Below the pieces are notes generated by a model, which was not told where the DNA came from, ran no database searches, and saw only the letters and a program-made list of their open reading frames with translations. The position numbers and the translations under genes were made by a program. Positions 62,005-64,000 of a stretch of DNA of 64,000 nt are shown piece by piece (position 1 is the first letter of the stretch; every line of letters starts with the position of its first letter). The stretch is from JAFDWR01 sp038216655. GTDB taxonomy: Bacteria; Armatimonadota; Fimbriimonadia; Fimbriimonadales; Fimbriimonadaceae. The stretch is taken from NCBI GenBank assembly GCA_038216655.1, contig JBBQPZ010000010.1, positions 85,194 through 149,193 of the forward strand, written 5' to 3'.

Positions 62005-63042
62005 CTATTTCACTTGCACCAGGCCGTAGTGCTTCACGCCGTCGCGGATCTCCGCGACCTTTAGGAGACCGCGCTTTCTTAGGCGGGCGACAACATTTCG
62101 GATCGTTCCGATGGAGATTTCAGTTCGATCGAGGATCGCTTCAGACGGCATCGGACAATCTCGCAGGAGGTTTAGAACCTTTGATTCGGCGGCGGTGAAG
62201 TCGCCTTCCGGCATGGGTTGGCGGCGTTGATCCGTGAGTTCTTGGTAATCGAGGGGAGCGTTACTGGCTAGCTTTAGCACCTGATTGCTCCATTCCCCTC
62301 GGCCTTGGCAGTCGAGCGTCACCAGTCTGGGCGGAGTGGCTCTTTGAACCGGCGGGACGCCGGTGACACTCATGGGCGGGACGCCCATGCCACGACGGAG
62401 GACGATGTTCATGCTTGCGGTCGCACTGACCTGGTCGCTGTCGCCGACGCGGGCGGGTTGTCCTTGGATGCGCTTTTCGTGGTGAAGGACCAGGGCGGTG
62501 ACTTGTCGTTGTCCGCAGAGTTGCTTGAGCAGTTGAAGTGTCTTGCGGGCATTCCACGAGCCTTGGAGGGATCGTCCCGAAATCGCGCCGAGGAGCGGAT
62601 CTACGATGACGAGCTTGGCCTCGTGGCGGCTGATCTCACGGTCGAGGGCGAAGAGGTCGAGTTCTTCATCGATGTTGAGGCGGTTGTAGCAGGTGTAGAG
62701 TGGGCAGGCGGTGTCGGCGAGTTCGCTGGTTTTGAGGATTTGGTATCGCTCCTGAGGTGTCTCCTCGGCGGCGATCCAGAGGACGGCGGATTGCTGGGTG
62801 GGGCGTCCGGCGAAGGGGGTGCCGGTGGCCACGGCGAGGGCGAGAGCGGTGGCCAGGCAGGTCTTGCCGGACTTCGGGGGTCCGGCGAGCATGGTGAGAT
62901 AGCCTCCGGGGAGGAAGCCTTGGACAAGCCAGTCGAGTTCGAACTCGGGGAGGTCCTCGAAGATGGGGAGGAACAGGGCCTGGGACATGTTCTTCTGGAT
63001 GGCGCGTTGGACGGGGTCGAGGTCGAAGTCGTAGTGGCTCAT
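62005..63042 (-). CDS. AAA family ATPase (RepA/RecA-like) with winged-helix C-terminus
   Basis: A 345-residue RecA-fold ATPase: LTMLAGPPKSGKTCLATALA near residue 52 (Walker A), VLWIAAEE near 90, KLVIVDPLLGA near 145 (Walker B) and TALVLHHEKR near 187. The last 75 residues (AAESKVLNLLRDCPMPSEAI...GTIRNVVARLRKRGLL) are a winged helix. It resembles plasmid RepA/DnaB-like helicases and phage-type ATPases. Residues about 217-234 (RGMGVPPMSVTGVPPVQ) are encoded by two DNA palindromes and interrupt the fold in a loop. No replication origin or phage gene is seen nearby. Role unknown. Confidence 0.78.
   Translation of the reverse strand: MSHYDFDLDPVQRAIQKNMSQALFLPIFEDLPEFELDWLVQGFLPGGYLTMLAGPPKSGKTCLATALALAVATGTPFAGRPTQQSAVLWIAAEETPQERYQILKTSELADTACPLYTCYNRLNIDEELDLFALDREISRHEAKLVIVDPLLGAISGRSLQGSWNARKTLQLLKQLCGQRQVTALVLHHEKRIQGQPARVGDSDQVSATASMNIVLRRGMGVPPMSVTGVPPVQRATPPRLVTLDCQGRGEWSNQVLKLASNAPLDYQELTDQRRQPMPEGDFTAAESKVLNLLRDCPMPSEAILDRTEISIGTIRNVVARLRKRGLLKVAEIRDGVKHYGLVQVK
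62348..62389. repeat. Two tandem palindromes inside the ATPase gene
   Basis: ACCGGCG-GGA-CGCCGGT (62348-62364) and CATGGGCG-GGA-CGCCCATG (62371-62389) are separated by six bases and share GGCGGGACGCC. They are inserted in frame and encode the Met/Val/Pro-rich loop of the ATPase. Confidence 0.8.
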
Positions 63043-63176
63043 GCCTTGTTAGGGCGCGAGGGACGTTTTTGTCAACCTTTGTTGGTCGAATTTGGAGCAC
63101 AGCGCCACGAGGCGTGGCGGAGCACCATACCGCGCGTCAAGAAGATGAATCCCAACGCGCGTAATATAGATTCACC

Positions 63177-63668
63177 ATGTTTCTCACAACAATGGCGCTG
63201 CTCCTCACCCCGCCCGAACCTGCTCCCTCCATCGACGAGAGATGCGGCATGCTCGTAAAGTCGGCTTGTGAGTATCTGGATCGCGTTCGGCCCGAAGGCA
63301 CAGTCATCTTTGGGAGCATTTCCTCAAGTGTTGTGACGTTCAAGGGATACGCTTCCGACTCCAGCAGTGAACCTTCGTGGACGTCAACCACTACATACGA
63401 AAAATCTACCATCGTGCGTTCTCAGGTGCCCAAGGGGTTCTCGATTCCCCCTGGTGGTTGGAACGCAGTCAGGGAATTACTCCTCGTATTTTGCAGACAC
63501 TTCTGGTGGGACTTGAGCATGAATGCTCACTGGAGCACTTGGTTATTCTGCGAGCGAGCGGACTCCAGATGGGTAGTCAGAGGGATTGAGAAGCGGGAGG
63601 GCGGGCCGATTCTTGTTTGTTATTTAGACCGTGACTACAAGATTCTCAAAATGGGAGTCAGGCACTAG
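63177..63668 (+). CDS. Exported protein of unknown function
   Basis: A 163-residue protein with a short hydrophobic start (MFLTTMALLLTPPEPAPS) and no family I recognise. It has four Cys, several Trp in the second half (GGWNAV, HFWWDLS, HWSTWLFC) and ends in a beta-like KILKMGVRH. TAATAT (63162-63167) is a possible -10 nine bases before the ATG, so the mRNA may have almost no leader. Both neighbours point the other way. Confidence 0.45.
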   Translation: MFLTTMALLLTPPEPAPSIDERCGMLVKSACEYLDRVRPEGTVIFGSISSSVVTFKGYASDSSSEPSWTSTTTYEKSTIVRSQVPKGFSIPPGGWNAVRELLLVFCRHFWWDLSMNAHWSTWLFCERADSRWVVRGIEKREGGPILVCYLDRDYKILKMGVRH

Positions 63669-63720
63669 GAGCTCGCTCTATGCGATCTCCCCGTCGGTCC
63701 TCGAATACAACGGTCGTAAT

Positions 63721-64000
63721 TTATAAGTCCTCGGCCAGCAGATCCAACAACCTACCAAGCCGAAGCCCAGCGAGGGTCATCCTCTCAAAGGCCTTATCTT
63801 TCCACCTAGACAACTGATCGGTGGTGGGTGCTGTCACCTTTGGGTATAGGTTTGCATTCGCGTACTCAGTTGACTCTTTGACCCAATGGTTCACGTCCAA
63901 GTCGTTCAATTGCGCGTCATTGAATCTTCCGTGATATTTGCGATAGAAGTTGGTTGCACACTCTCTGATCTTATCTTCAGCGGCCAAGCGGTGTGCGTCC
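63721..64000 (-). CDS. Unknown protein, C-terminal part, cut by the window edge
   Basis: The frame is open to the right edge of the window (DAHRLAAEDKIRE, then FYRKYHGRFNDAQL, DLDVNHWV, and a helical end LGRLLDLLAEDL), so the start is probably outside; a TTG at 63987 is the only start inside. About 92 residues are visible. They look alpha-helical with conserved-looking aromatic residues, but I do not recognise the family. Confidence 0.5.
   Translation of the reverse strand, partial: DAHRLAAEDKIRECATNFYRKYHGRFNDAQLNDLDVNHWVKESTEYANANLYPKVTAPTTDQLSRWKDKAFERMTLAGLRLGRLLDLLAEDL

Noticed and set aside
62305..63258. 317-residue plus-strand frame opposite the AAA ATPase gene
   Set aside because: Low-complexity Glu/Gly/Val composition is typical of antisense; the ATPase has clear Walker motifs.
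1..64000. CRISPR array or prophage
   Set aside because: No regularly spaced direct repeats, cas genes, integrase or phage structural genes were seen. The Cas4-like domain at 9635 is part of a TM0106-type nuclease.

Overview
The window is a 64 kb piece of a GC-rich bacterial chromosome with 43 apparently intact protein genes, one tRNA gene and several gene remnants. I think it comes from a saccharolytic diderm of the Armatimonadota (Fimbriimonas-like). The signs are pilin-type N-termini followed by a DGHAK-type C-terminus, a PEP-CTERM protein, many Tat-exported Gfo/Idh/MocA oxidoreductases with DUF1080 and ThuA partners, a TolC-type outer membrane protein remnant, and sugar ABC systems. The phylum is an inference from gene style, not from a marker gene.

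Layout: (1) 1-2.6 kb, end of an L-rhamnose operon (LutC tail, rhamnulokinase, RhaI-type rhamnose isomerase). (2) 2.7-12.3 kb, M55 peptidase, PilZ protein, exported M48 protease, exported caspase-like TPR protein, a RecB-like/RNase H-like nuclease, and a LuxR-type HTH protein. (3) 12.3-22.9 kb, a coherent glucan-utilisation locus: MalG permease, a solute-binding protein fused to MalF, a lipoprotein, a pilin-like protein, GH94 phosphorylase, LacI regulator, secreted GH144-type glucanase and a PEP-CTERM protein. Four copies of one 16-bp palindrome lie on its promoters. (4) 23-39.6 kb, a 3-keto-sugar type set: three Tat-exported Gfo/Idh/MocA dehydrogenases, two DUF1080 proteins, two ThuA-like proteins and one exported sugar isomerase-like TIM barrel. 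Around it are a formylglycine-generating-enzyme-like protein, ApbE, and a CUT2 (ribose-type) ABC transporter. A REP-associated transposase with its REP elements sits in the middle. (5) 39.8-50 kb, a second CUT2 transporter and an L-arabinose operon (araA-araB-araD-GH51). (6) 50-59.8 kb, a plant-glycan region that is partly decaying: a 5'-truncated GH51, a lipoprotein, a fatty acid desaturase, GH78 rhamnosidase, a broken GH52 beta-xylosidase, a TolC/pilin deletion scar and a GH84 enzyme. (7) 60-64 kb, tRNA-Asn, GlpX, a GNAT protein, an AAA ATPase with in-frame palindromes, and unknown proteins.

Together the genes describe a cell that cuts plant or microbial glycans outside, imports the pieces by ABC transport, and feeds rhamnose, arabinose and glucose units into central metabolism. 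Alongside this runs an exported oxidative 3-keto-sugar chemistry. Xylan use appears to be being lost. Intergenic DNA is rich in several families of small dispersed palindromic repeats.
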